DNA of 64,000 bases from Micromonospora echinospora (GTDB lineage: Bacteria; Actinomycetota; Actinomycetes; Mycobacteriales; Micromonosporaceae): contig NZ_LT607413.1 of NCBI RefSeq assembly GCF_900091495.1, positions 4,541,001-4,605,000 on the forward strand. The letters run 5' to 3'. Positions 15,952-24,347 of the stretch are shown piece by piece. The notes below the pieces were generated by a model. That model saw only the letters and a program-made list of their open reading frames with translations, did not search any database and had not been told where the DNA came from. The first letter of the stretch is position 1. Each line of letters opens with the position of its first letter. The position numbers and the translations under genes were made by a program.

Positions 15952-17913
15952 ATGTGCGGACTCCTGGCCTTTTTCAGCGCGCGCGGCGACGCCGGCGCGC
16001 ACCGCGACGCCATCGCCGGAGCGTTGGAATGCCTGCACCACCGCGGGCCGGACGAGACGGGTGTCGAGCTGGTCGGTGACGCCACCGGCCGGTACGCGGA
16101 CGGGGTGTTCGCCCACAAGCGGCTCGCCATCATCGACGTGGCGTCCAGCCACGAGCCGCTGCCCTACGCGGGCGGCCGGTACCTTCTCACCTTCAACGGC
16201 GAGATCTACAACTACATCGAGCTGCGCGAGGAACTGATCCGCAACTTCGGGGCCCAGTTCGCCACGGCGGGCGACGGCGAGGTGATCGTCGCCGGCTACC
16301 ACTACTGGGGCGAGCAGGTGCTCACCCGGCTGCGCGGCATGTTCGCCTTCGTCATCTGGGACCGGCAGGAGCGGCGGGCCTTCGGCGCCCGGGACCACTT
16401 CGGCATCAAGCCGCTGCACTACCTGGAGACCATGGACGGTCTCTACCTGGCCTCGGAGAAGAAGGCGCTGCTGCCCTTCGCGCAGTCCGCGTACGCCGGG
16501 GACGCCGGAGTGGACGCCGCCAACCTCTCGCACTACCTGACCTTGCAGTACGTCCCGGAGCCCGGCACGCTGCACCAGGGCATCAGCCGGATCGGCTCGG
16601 GCGAGTACCTCACCTGGACGCCGGGTGGCCGGATCGACGTGCGGCGGTGGTACCGCCCGGTCTTCCGGCCCGCTCCGGTCTCCGACGAGCAGCGCCTCTA
16701 CCACCAGATCCGGGAGACGCTGCGGGAGAGCGTCCGGATGCACATGCGCTCGGACGTGCCGGTCGGCTCCTTCCTCTCCAGCGGCATCGACTCCACCGCC
16801 GTGGTGGCGTTGGCCCGGGAGTTCAACCCGAACATCCTGACCTTCACCGTCGGGTACGACGTCCCGGGTTACTCCGAGATCGACGTCGCCCAGGACTCGG
16901 CCCGGCACCTCGGGGTGACCACCATCCCGACCAAGATCGGTCCGCAGGACATGATCGAGGCGCTCCCGAAGATCGTCTGGCACCTGGACGACCCGGTCGC
17001 CGACCCGGCGCTGGTGCCGCTCTACTTCGTCGCCAAGAAGGCCGCCGAGCACGTCACCGTGGTGCTCTCCGGCGAGGGGGCCGACGAGTTCTTCGGCGGC
17101 TACACGATCTACCGCGAGCCGCTCTCGCTGAGCAGTGTCAACGGTCTGCCGGACGGGGTCCAGAAGGGCCTGCGCGCGGTGTCGAAGGCCATTCCGCAGG
17201 GCGTCAAGGGCAAGAGCTTCCTGGAGCGCGGCACCACCCCGATCGAGCAGCGCTACTACGGCAACGCCCGGATGTTCACCGAGGAGGAGAAGCAGCACCT
17301 GCTGCGCCGCTACGACCCCTCGGTGCGCTACACCGACGTGACCGCCCCGATCTACGCCGAGTGCACCGAGCTGGACGACGTCACCAAGATGCAGTACGTC
17401 GACCTCTACACCTGGCTGCGCGGCGACATCCTGGTCAAGGCGGACCGGATCTCGATGGCGCACTCGCTGGAGGTCCGGGTGCCCTTCCTCGACCGGGAGG
17501 TCTTCGAGGTGGCCGCCGGCATCCCGGTCGACCTGAAGCTGCCGCCCCGCTCGGACGCCACCAAGTACGCCATGCGCCAGGCGTTGCAGGGTGTGGTGCC
17601 CCCGGCGATCGTCAACCGGAAGAAGCTGGGCTTCCCGACCCCGACCCGGGTCTGGCTGCGCGGCGAGATGTACGAGTGGGCCCGCTGGGTGCTCTCCACC
17701 TCCGGGGCCGGCGAGCTGCTCGACCTGTCGTACGCGATGCGGCTGCTGGAGGAGCACAAGCGGGAGGAGGCGGACCACTCCCGCAAGGTGTGGACGGTGC
17801 TCATCTTCTGCATCTGGCACGCCATCTTCGTCGCCAAGACCCTCGACCCGGGCATCCAGCGCAACCAGTCAGCGCTGCTGACCAAGCCGGTGGTCGGTTC
17901 CATGGTCCGCTGA
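15952..17913 (+). CDS. asnB: Asparagine synthase (glutamine-hydrolysing)
   Basis: A 653-residue enzyme that forms asparagine from aspartate, ATP and glutamine. The start at 15952 is fixed by chemistry: the next codon is Cys (MCGLLAFF), which must become N-terminal to act as the glutaminase nucleophile. Earlier in-frame starts at 15907 and 15943 would bury it. The N-terminal glutaminase domain (RLAIID, FNGEIYNY) is followed by the ATP-pyrophosphatase synthetase domain with SSGIDSTAVVALA near residue 280. GGAAAG precedes the start. A PfkB kinase follows after 50 bases. Confidence 0.93.
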   Translation: MCGLLAFFSARGDAGAHRDAIAGALECLHHRGPDETGVELVGDATGRYADGVFAHKRLAIIDVASSHEPLPYAGGRYLLTFNGEIYNYIELREELIRNFGAQFATAGDGEVIVAGYHYWGEQVLTRLRGMFAFVIWDRQERRAFGARDHFGIKPLHYLETMDGLYLASEKKALLPFAQSAYAGDAGVDAANLSHYLTLQYVPEPGTLHQGISRIGSGEYLTWTPGGRIDVRRWYRPVFRPAPVSDEQRLYHQIRETLRESVRMHMRSDVPVGSFLSSGIDSTAVVALAREFNPNILTFTVGYDVPGYSEIDVAQDSARHLGVTTIPTKIGPQDMIEALPKIVWHLDDPVADPALVPLYFVAKKAAEHVTVVLSGEGADEFFGGYTIYREPLSLSSVNGLPDGVQKGLRAVSKAIPQGVKGKSFLERGTTPIEQRYYGNARMFTEEEKQHLLRRYDPSVRYTDVTAPIYAECTELDDVTKMQYVDLYTWLRGDILVKADRISMAHSLEVRVPFLDREVFEVAAGIPVDLKLPPRSDATKYAMRQALQGVVPPAIVNRKKLGFPTPTRVWLRGEMYEWARWVLSTSGAGELLDLSYAMRLLEEHKREEADHSRKVWTVLIFCIWHAIFVAKTLDPGIQRNQSALLTKPVVGSMVR

Positions 17914-17963
17914 CCCCCACGGTCGCGGCACCGCCCGGCGTCGACGAGAGGGATGGGGAGGCG

Positions 17964-18896
17964 ATGGGGTACGCGGTGGTGCTCGGTGAGGCGTTGGTCG
18001 ACCTGCTCGACGCCGAGTGTGCCGGTGAGCCGGTCTACCGGCAGGCGATCGGCGGCGGGCCGCTCAACGTCGCGGTCGGGGTGGCCCGCCTCGGCGGGGA
18101 CGCCCGCTTCGTCGGCTCCCTCGGCGACGACGTGCTCGCCGAGCGGATCCGGGAGTTCCTCACCACGGCCGGGGTCGACGTCGGCGCGACGGTCACCGTG
18201 CCCGCGCCGACCGCGCTCGCCGTGGCCACCTTCGCCGGGGCGGAACCCGACTTCCGCTTCTACGGCGAGCCACCCTCCTACGGGCAGCTGACCGCCGACG
18301 ACCTCGACGTCGCGCTGGTCGCGGGCGCGGACGTGCTCTACTGCGGGTCGATCGTGTTGCTCTGCCCGGCGACCCTCGCCGCCGCCCGCCGGGCCTGGAG
18401 CCTGGCCACCGGCGTGCGGGTGTTCGACCCGAACATCCGCCCCCGGCTGCTGTCCGGCCCGGACGCGCTCGCGGCGGTCCGCCAGACGACCGCCGAGTTC
18501 GCCGCCACCGCGCACCTGGTCAAGCTCAGCGCCGCCGACGCCGAGGCGCTCTACCCCGGGGAACCGGTCGAGCGGGTCGCCGCCCACCTGCGTGACCTGG
18601 GCGCCGGCACCGTGGTGGTCACCCTCGGCGCGCGCGGCGCGCTGGTCGCGGCCGGCCCCGACCCGGTACGCGTGTCCGCGCCCACCGTCCGCGCGGTCGA
18701 CGCCACCGGTGCCGGTGACTCGGTGATGGCCGCGCTGGTCGCCGAGCTGCTGGCCGACGGCCAGCCCCGCGACCCGGCCGGCTGGACCGCCCGGGTGGAG
18801 TTCGCGCTCCGGGTGGCCGGCCTGGTCTGCGAGTCGTCCGGCGGCGCGGTCGCCATGCCGACCCGGGACGACGTGGCCCGCCGCTTCCCCGGCTGA
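17964..18896 (+). CDS. PfkB-family carbohydrate kinase (fructokinase-like)
   Basis: 310 residues. PfkB signatures are GGGPLNVAVGVARLG near residue 30 and the catalytic DATGAGDSVMAAL near residue 245. N-terminal LGEALVDLL is typical of fructokinase or ribokinase-type enzymes. It phosphorylates a sugar with ATP in the cytoplasm; fructose is the most likely substrate but is not proven. GGGGAGG precedes the ATG. It lies downstream of asnB in the same direction and may share its transcript. Confidence 0.85.
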   Translation: MGYAVVLGEALVDLLDAECAGEPVYRQAIGGGPLNVAVGVARLGGDARFVGSLGDDVLAERIREFLTTAGVDVGATVTVPAPTALAVATFAGAEPDFRFYGEPPSYGQLTADDLDVALVAGADVLYCGSIVLLCPATLAAARRAWSLATGVRVFDPNIRPRLLSGPDALAAVRQTTAEFAATAHLVKLSAADAEALYPGEPVERVAAHLRDLGAGTVVVTLGARGALVAAGPDPVRVSAPTVRAVDATGAGDSVMAALVAELLADGQPRDPAGWTARVEFALRVAGLVCESSGGAVAMPTRDDVARRFPG

Positions 18897-18959
18897 CCCC
18901 GTTCCCGCCTGGCCGTTCCCCGCCGGGCCGGCTGTCCGTCGCTCGTGGCACCGCCGCCA

Positions 18960-19025
18960 AACCGCCCAGCCGCCCAGGCCCAACCGCCCAGCCGCCCAGG
19001 CCCGACCGCCCAGCCGCCCAGGCCC
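18960..19025. repeat. 22-bp tandem repeat, 3 units
   Basis: Three 22-bp units of the form ACCGCCCAGCCGCCCAGGCC, at 18960, 18982 and 19004. The first two are identical and the third differs by one base. A degenerate fourth partial copy follows. Confidence 0.85.
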
Positions 19026-19360
19026 GGCCACCCGGCCGAACGGGCTGGGCCGCACGGGCGGGGCCGGATGGTGGGCGGTGGGGGATCGCTGGCCGGACGC
19101 TTTGGGGCTGCCCCGTCTGTGCTGCCGGAGCCCGGCGTGCATGGTGTGCGTGAGGGTCTGGCGATGTGGCCGGCTGGCGGAGCGGGGGCGTCCGGTGTGT
19201 GTGCGGCGGTGAGTGGCGGCGCGTGGTAGACCGTCCGGTGTCCGGTGCCCCGTTCGTGCGGGCAGCTCTACAGCGTGTGCAGGGCGACCCGACCGCCCGG
19301 CGACCGGGACGGCCACCTGTTTGCGCGGGCCGTCCGGTGACGCGCACGGCGGCCCCGGGT

Positions 19361-19480
19361 CGGTCGCAGTGGTGCCCGGCCGGTCGCGGCGGCCCCGGGG
19401 CCGGTCGCGGTGGTGCCGGGCCGATCGTGGTGGTGCCGGGCCGATCGTGGTGGTGCCGGGCCAATCGTGGCGACGCAGGC
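19361..19480. repeat. 20-bp tandem repeat, about 6 units
   Basis: Units of CCGATCGTGGTGGTGCCGGG in exact 20-bp register from 19361. Units four and five (19421-19460) are identical and the outer units are diverged. The array lies about 70 bases beyond the 3' end of the MBL hydrolase gene. Confidence 0.85.
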
Positions 19481-19552
19481 CTGGTGGCCCGGCGGTTGGC
19501 TGTGGGGCGCCGGTTGGCGGTCAGGCGGCGCCGGACGGTGCAGGCTTCGCGG

Positions 19553-20383
19553 TCAGGCGGTGCCGTCGAGTTCGGCGTACCCGCGTCGGGCGGCCACCAG
19601 CGCGGCACGGGCACCGAACGGCGCCTCGGCGGCGACCCGCTCCGGAGGCGCGCCGCCGGTGTGCCCGGCCCGGATCAGCCAGGCCAGGTCGGCGAGCTGC
19701 CCGTGCTGGGCCCGGACGAACGCGGCGTCCACCGGGTCGCCGTGGCCGGGTACGACCGTCGTCTCCGGCGTGGTGAGTCGCAGCAGCGCGGCCACCGCCT
19801 CCGGCCACTGCAACGGGTACGACTCCTCGAAGGACGGCGGCCCGCTCTGCTCCACCAGGTCCCCGGCGACCACGACGTCCGCGTCCGGCACGTGCACCAC
19901 CAGGTCACCGGCGGTGTGGCCGCGCCCGGGATGGTGCAGCACCACGCGGCGACCGCCCACGTCCAGCGCCGTCTCGGTGTGCACCGGGTGCGTCGGCGGC
20001 AGCAGCGCCGTCCGGGCCAGCTCGGCGGCGAGGGCCGGCTGCTCCGCGCGCATCTCCTCGTACGCCAGGTGACGCAGCTCGTCGGGACGGTCGCGGAGCC
20101 ACCCGGCGGTCGCCTCGTGCGCGTACACCGGGCGGGGCGGGTCGGTGGCGAGTGTGGCGTTGCCGAAGCAGTGGTCGAAGTGGTGGTGGGTGTTCACCAG
20201 CGTCAACGGGTGCGGGGTGACCGCGCGGGCGGCGGCGGCCAGCGCGGTGGCCTGTTCCGCCGTGGAGAGGGTGTCCACCAGCAGCGCCGCGCCGTCACCG
20301 ACGACGAGGGTGACGTTGACGTCGAGCAGCGGCTCGCGCAGCACGTGCACGCCGTCGCGGATCTCGACGAACCGGCCGGTCAT
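19553..20383 (-). CDS. MBL-fold metallo-hydrolase
   Basis: 276 residues with the metallo-beta-lactamase motif THHHFDHC near residue 66, then HPGRGHTAGDLVVHVP (third metal His), VVAGDLVEQ (bridging Asp) and VVPGHGDPVD. This is a dinuclear-metal hydrolase of glyoxalase II or lactonase type; the substrate is unknown. Its ATG overlaps the stop of the upstream thioesterase by four bases, so the two are one operon and the substrate may be a thioester or lactone in the same route. Confidence 0.85.
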   Translation of the reverse strand: MTGRFVEIRDGVHVLREPLLDVNVTLVVGDGAALLVDTLSTAEQATALAAAARAVTPHPLTLVNTHHHFDHCFGNATLATDPPRPVYAHEATAGWLRDRPDELRHLAYEEMRAEQPALAAELARTALLPPTHPVHTETALDVGGRRVVLHHPGRGHTAGDLVVHVPDADVVVAGDLVEQSGPPSFEESYPLQWPEAVAALLRLTTPETTVVPGHGDPVDAAFVRAQHGQLADLAWLIRAGHTGGAPPERVAAEAPFGARAALVAARRGYAELDGTA

Positions 20384-20775
20384 GACGCCCCGGAGGCGCG
20401 TTCCACGAAGCGCTGCCGGTCCAGCAGCACCCGTTCCACCCGACCCTGTGCCACCGTCTCGCCACCGTCGTCGACGGTGACGGTGAAGACCAGGCGTCGG
20501 CCGTCCACCTCGTCCAGCCGCGCCTCGGCGGCCACGGTACGACCGACCGGGGTGGGGGCCCGGTGTTCCAGCTCCACCCGGACGCCGACGGTGGTCGTCC
20601 CCGGCGGCAGGTGCCGGGCGGTGGCCGCGACCGTGGCCGCCTCGGCCAGCGCGAGGACCCGGGGCGTGCCCAGCACCGGCACGTCACCGGAGCCGACCGC
20701 CTGGGCGGTGTCGGCGTCGGTCACGGTGAGTTCGACCCGGGCCTTGAGCCCGGGCGTGACAGTCTGCTCCGGCAT
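20380..20775 (-). CDS. Hot-dog fold thioesterase (FlK-like)
   Basis: 131 residues beginning MPEQTVTPGLKARVELTVTD, with GTPRVLALAEAATVAA and VGVRVELEHRAPTPVG, the hot-dog arrangement seen in fluoroacetyl-CoA thioesterase-like proteins. Members hydrolyse small acyl-CoA thioesters; the true acyl group is unknown. It is the first gene of a two-gene operon with the MBL hydrolase. TAGGCT (20787-20782 on the minus strand) lies six bases before the ATG, which suggests a leaderless transcript. Confidence 0.75.
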   Translation of the reverse strand: MPEQTVTPGLKARVELTVTDADTAQAVGSGDVPVLGTPRVLALAEAATVAATARHLPPGTTTVGVRVELEHRAPTPVGRTVAAEARLDEVDGRRLVFTVTVDDGGETVAQGRVERVLLDRQRFVERASGAS

Positions 20776-20851
20776 GGCGACAGCCTACGCCGACCGCCGT
20801 ACCGCCGGTCGGCGTTCGTCGATGCGCTGGCCGCCGTTAACCTGAATGGTG

Positions 20852-21934
20852 ATGGCCGTTGTCACTGACCCCCAGCCCCCTGCCCCGTCCGGTCCGCCGG
20901 TGTCGTCCGAGGGTGGACGTCGCCGCGTGGTCGCCATGTCGATCTGGAGCGCACTCTTCGTCGCCGGTTGGCTGACGATCGGACTACCCACAGACCCGGC
21001 GTACGCCTTCGTCTGGATCTGGTCCGCCGTCATCGCCTGGAACTGGGGTCGCCCGTGGCGCAGCCACCTGGGCTTCGCCCGGGACTGGCTGCCGGTGGTG
21101 CTGCTCCTCGCCGCCTACAACCTCTCCCGGGGCTTCGCCGACAACGGCGCGATCCCGTACTCCTACGACCTGATCGTCGCCGACCGGTTCCTGGTCGGCT
21201 GGGCGACCGGCGGTGAGGTCCCCACCATCTGGTTGCAGGAGCGGCTCTACAAGCCGCAGGTGCAGTGGTGGGACGTGCTGGCGGCCTGGGTCTACTTCTC
21301 GCACTTCGTCGCGACCCTGGCGGCGGCGGTGGTGCTCTGGATGCGCGACCGCGCCCGCTGGGGCGCGTACATGCGGCGGTGGGGTTTCCTCTGCGCCGCC
21401 GGGCTGGCGACCTACTTCCTCTACCCCGCCGCCCCGCCCTGGTGGGCGGCGCAGAACGGGCTCCTCGGCGAGGTGGCCCGGATCTCCACCCGGGGGTGGA
21501 AGGAGTTCGGCATGCACGGCGCGGGCAACATGCTCAACGCCGGGCAGATCGCCTCGAACCCGGTGGCCGCGATGCCGTCCCTGCACACCGCCTGGGCGCT
21601 GTTCGTGGTGCTGTTCTTCCTCACCTCGACCCGTCGCCGCTGGTGGCCGCTGCTGCTGGCGTACCCGCTGGCGATGACCTTCACCCTGGTCTACTCCGGC
21701 GAGCACTACATCATCGACGTGCTGGTCGGCTGGGCGTACGTGGGACTGACCTTCCTGGTGGTTGGTCTGGCCGAGCGGTGGTGGGCGGCCCGGCGCGCCC
21801 GCCGCGCCCCCACGGAACCGGTCGGAGCCGCTCCCGTCGGGCCGGAGCCCCGGGCGGACGACGGGACGGCGGGGGACGCCGTCGGGGACGGGCCGTCCCC
21901 GGCCGAGGAGCCGACGGTGCCGGTCAGCCGCTGA
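20852..21934 (+). CDS. PAP2-superfamily integral membrane protein
   Basis: About 360 residues with an N-terminal cytoplasmic segment, around six hydrophobic helices and an acidic Pro-rich tail. PAP2 motifs two and three are clear: AAMPSLHTAW and YSGEHYIIDVLVGW. The first motif (K-x6-RP) is not present in canonical form, as in the Aur1/inositol-phosphotransferase-like branch (PAP2_3). Phosphatase or lipid phosphotransferase activity in the membrane is inferred. ATG codons at 20846 and 20852 are both possible; TAACCT at 20838-20843 lies 8 bases before the second, so 20852 was preferred. The 3' end overlaps the convergent PH-domain gene by 11 bases. Confidence 0.8.
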   Translation: MAVVTDPQPPAPSGPPVSSEGGRRRVVAMSIWSALFVAGWLTIGLPTDPAYAFVWIWSAVIAWNWGRPWRSHLGFARDWLPVVLLLAAYNLSRGFADNGAIPYSYDLIVADRFLVGWATGGEVPTIWLQERLYKPQVQWWDVLAAWVYFSHFVATLAAAVVLWMRDRARWGAYMRRWGFLCAAGLATYFLYPAAPPWWAAQNGLLGEVARISTRGWKEFGMHGAGNMLNAGQIASNPVAAMPSLHTAWALFVVLFFLTSTRRRWWPLLLAYPLAMTFTLVYSGEHYIIDVLVGWAYVGLTFLVVGLAERWWAARRARRAPTEPVGAAPVGPEPRADDGTAGDAVGDGPSPAEEPTVPVSR

Positions 21935-23300
21935 GCCGGGCGGCGCGGGCCCGCGCGGTCAGCTCGGCGGCGAGGGCCCACGCCTCGGCCAGGTCCCGGT
22001 GCAGCGCCGCCGCGCCGGCCCCGCCTGCGGTGTCGGCGTGCACGGTGGCCAGGCCCAGCCGCCGTTGCCACGGCCCCTGGACCACCCGGACGCTCTGGAT
22101 CCGGGCGTACGGCACGATGGTGAGCTGCCGGGTGACCAGGCCCGAGCGGACCACGAAGACCCGCTCGGCCAGGCCGGCGCCGAGGACGCGCCGGCTCAGT
22201 GGCCGCAACCAGCGGGCCTGCGGCGGCGGTGCGGTCAGCGGCAGCGCCGAGACGACCACGCCGGGCAGCACCTCGGCGGTGATCATCTCGCCGGTCGCCA
22301 GGTCGCCCACGGGCAGGAGCCGGTCCGGGCGGTTGCGGTCGTCCGGCTCGGCCGCCGAGTAGCCGGCGACCTCCAACCGCAGCCGCAGCCAGCCCTTGGT
22401 TCGCCAGAGCAGCGGCCAGGTCACCCCGACCGCCTGCACCCGGTTGAGCGGCACGGTCTGGGCGCGGGTCTCCAGCAGGCCGTTGCGGATCCGCAGCCGG
22501 TCGCCGTCCCGGTCGAGCCGGAAGTTCCAGTCGTCGAGGACCCGCCGGACCGGTTGCAGCAGCACCCCGGCCATCGCGGTGACCGTGCTGGCCACCGCGA
22601 TGAACGACCAGGAACCCTCGGAGAGGAACTGCGCCACCACGAACGCCACGCCCACCGGCAGCATGAACGCCTGCGGGGTGAGCAGTTGGCTGACCAACAG
22701 GTCGCGGTTGGTGACGGTGTGCAGCGGTCGGCCGACCGGCGCCGGTGGCCCTTCCGCGGTGGTCTCCGGGGCGACGGCGTGCGGGACGTGGCCGGCCAGG
22801 TCGAGCAGGCGGGTCCGCAGTGCGGACGCGTCGGCCACGCTCAGGAACGCCAGCGGCGCTTCGGTCTTGCCGCCGCCGACCACCTCCAGGCGTAGTTCGG
22901 CCAGGCCGGTGAGCTGGGCGAGCAGGGGACGGACCACCTCCACGGCCTGCAACCGCTCCAACGGGATCGCCCGGGTGCGTCGCCACACCAGGCCCTCGTA
23001 GACGCGCAGTTCCCGACCGACCACGTGGTAGCCGGTGTTGTACCAGCTGACCACCGAGAGGACCGTCGCGCCGAGGGCGAGCACCGCGACCATCGCCGCG
23101 AAGGTGCCGAAGCCGACCCGGGACAGCGTCGACCAGGAGAGCCCGGCGATCACCACCACCAGGGATTTCGCCCCGTGCAGGGCGGGACTCAGCGGGTGCA
23201 GGCGGTGCCGTGGCTCGACGTGTTCCGGCGCCGGGGCGGCCGGGACGGGCCAGGGGGGCGGGACGTCCGGCCCGGTCTCCTCCGCCGGGCCGCCGGTCAC
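21924..23300 (-). CDS. Membrane protein with three bacterial PH (bPH2/YdbT) domains
   Basis: 458 residues with pairs of transmembrane helices separating three bPH2 repeats. These are recognised by the shared pattern of hydrophobic strand, R-x-IPLERLQAVEV and following L-x-L-x-V strand: near residues 100 (RTRAIPLERLQAVEVV), 285 (QTVPLNRVQAVGV) and 390 (LTIVPYARIQSVRVVQ). This is the YdbT family. Its start overlaps the stop of the YdbS-like gene by four bases, the usual ydbS-ydbT pairing. The biological role is unknown; family members are thought to act at the membrane. Confidence 0.85.
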   Translation of the reverse strand: MTGGPAEETGPDVPPPWPVPAAPAPEHVEPRHRLHPLSPALHGAKSLVVVIAGLSWSTLSRVGFGTFAAMVAVLALGATVLSVVSWYNTGYHVVGRELRVYEGLVWRRTRAIPLERLQAVEVVRPLLAQLTGLAELRLEVVGGGKTEAPLAFLSVADASALRTRLLDLAGHVPHAVAPETTAEGPPAPVGRPLHTVTNRDLLVSQLLTPQAFMLPVGVAFVVAQFLSEGSWSFIAVASTVTAMAGVLLQPVRRVLDDWNFRLDRDGDRLRIRNGLLETRAQTVPLNRVQAVGVTWPLLWRTKGWLRLRLEVAGYSAAEPDDRNRPDRLLPVGDLATGEMITAEVLPGVVVSALPLTAPPPQARWLRPLSRRVLGAGLAERVFVVRSGLVTRQLTIVPYARIQSVRVVQGPWQRRLGLATVHADTAGGAGAAALHRDLAEAWALAAELTARARAARLSG

Positions 23301-23824
23301 AGGCCCTCCGCGCGGTCTTCGCCGAGCGCGGTGAGCCGGTCGCGCAGGCGGGACGCCTCGGCCGGGCGCAGGCCGGGCACCCGGGCGTCACTCGCGGCGG
23401 CAGCGGTGTGCAACTGCACGGTGGCCAGTCCGAAGGCCCGTTCCAGCGGCCCGGCGGTGACGTCGACGAACTGCATCCGGGCGTACGGCACGATCGACAG
23501 CCGGCGGACCAGCAACCCGTGCCGGACCAGGAGGTCGTCGTCGCGTTCGGCGTACCCCCAGGCGTGTACCGCCCGGACGATCGCCACCGCCCGCCAGAGG
23601 CTCAGCAGCGTGACCAGCCCGAGGGCGGCGCCGAACAGCCAGTGTCCGCTCAGCGCCCAGGCCACCGCGACGCCGACCACCACGACGAGGACGCCGATGC
23701 CCAGCCGGACGAGTTCCACCCAGATCAGATCGGTGGAGACCCGCTGCCAGGCGACCGTCTCCGGCCATGGTTCGAGCGGGTCGACCGGGGTGGGGACGGG
23801 CCCGTCGCCGCGTTCCGTGCTCAT
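23297..23824 (-). CDS. Membrane protein with one bacterial PH (YdbS-like) domain
   Basis: 175 residues. Two adjacent hydrophobic helices (about 35-80, VRLGIGVLVVVVGVAVAWAL and the next) are followed by one bPH2 domain with RRLSIVPYARMQFVDV and LERAFGLATVQLHTA. It forms an operon with the three-domain partner through a 4-bp overlap. A shared role in a membrane complex is inferred from this constant pairing. Confidence 0.85.
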   Translation of the reverse strand: MSTERGDGPVPTPVDPLEPWPETVAWQRVSTDLIWVELVRLGIGVLVVVVGVAVAWALSGHWLFGAALGLVTLLSLWRAVAIVRAVHAWGYAERDDDLLVRHGLLVRRLSIVPYARMQFVDVTAGPLERAFGLATVQLHTAAAASDARVPGLRPAEASRLRDRLTALGEDRAEGL

Positions 23825-23842
23825 CGGCGTGCCCCGCTGCGA

Positions 23843-24079
23843 TCACTCACCCGTTGAGCGTAACGATCCGGGCAACGGTTCGACCTCCCGGAGAAAGCTC
23901 CGTGCGGTGAGAAAGTCACCGAGTGTGCCCCGGTGCTCGGCGCACGCGAGCCAGGTCTTGCGTCGCTCGGGATCGTGCAACCGGGGATTGTTCCACCGCA
24001 GGGCCCAGACCGCCGGGGTGCGGCAGCCGCGCGCCGAGCAGACGGGAGGGTCGCCGGGAGCGGGGGAGGATTCGGTCAC
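23843..24079 (-). CDS. Small Cys-rich (zinc-ribbon-like) protein, 78 aa
   Basis: A GTG start at 24079 gives a 78-residue protein with CSARGC near residue 15 and CAEHRG near residue 47, a plausible four-ligand zinc site (three Cys and one His). The middle carries WALRWNNPRLHDPERRKTW. Similar short actinobacterial proteins are of unknown function. On the minus strand, TAGACT (24092-24087) lies seven bases before the GTG, fitting a leaderless message. It lies 18 bases upstream of the PH-domain pair and may be their first gene. Confidence 0.7.
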   Translation of the reverse strand: MTESSPAPGDPPVCSARGCRTPAVWALRWNNPRLHDPERRKTWLACAEHRGTLGDFLTARSFLREVEPLPGSLRSTGE

Positions 24080-24347
24080 CGGGGCCAGTCTAGGTGGCAG
24101 CAGGGTCACCTCCGCCGCACCCCCGGCAGCACCGGAAGGATGAGCGCCGGGCGGCCACGGGGGGAGCCGCCCGGCGACGGCTGAATCGTACACGCGGCGG
24201 CGACGTTCGGACACCCCCGACCGGCGATTCGGCGTCCGGACGCGGCGCGGTGAGAATCGGCTTTCCGCCCGGTTGGCACTCAGCCGGACATGCGAGGCTT
24301 GACACGCACCTCGTCGCCCGAGATCACGAACACGCTGTGGAGGACCG

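Larger units (their letters stand above)
18897..19552. other. Non-coding gap with two tandem-repeat arrays
   Basis: 656 bases between convergent genes. Two arrays of different unit (22 bp and 20 bp) are described separately. The rest is GC-rich, low-complexity sequence. Long open frames exist on both strands but are compositional; none has a ribosome site or recognisable domain. No clean terminator hairpin stands out. Confidence 0.5.

Noticed and set aside
15832..17820. Long antisense frame opposite asnB
   Set aside because: Same compositional artefact; asnB is unambiguous on the plus strand.
18960..19480. Possible CRISPR array
   Set aside because: Units are directly adjacent without unique spacers and there are no cas genes.
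19166..20845. Plus-strand frame of about 560 codons through the repeat arrays and opposite the MBL/thioesterase pair
   Set aside because: Low-complexity translation, no ribosome site, and the minus-strand genes have clear motifs.
24145..24176. 10-bp hairpin considered as a terminator
   Set aside because: It lies between two divergent gene starts, where no transcript should end; left unannotated.
24273..24295. CIRCE-like heat-shock operator before the MoxR operon
   Set aside because: The left half TTGGCACTC resembles CIRCE, but the right half does not match GAGTGCTAA.
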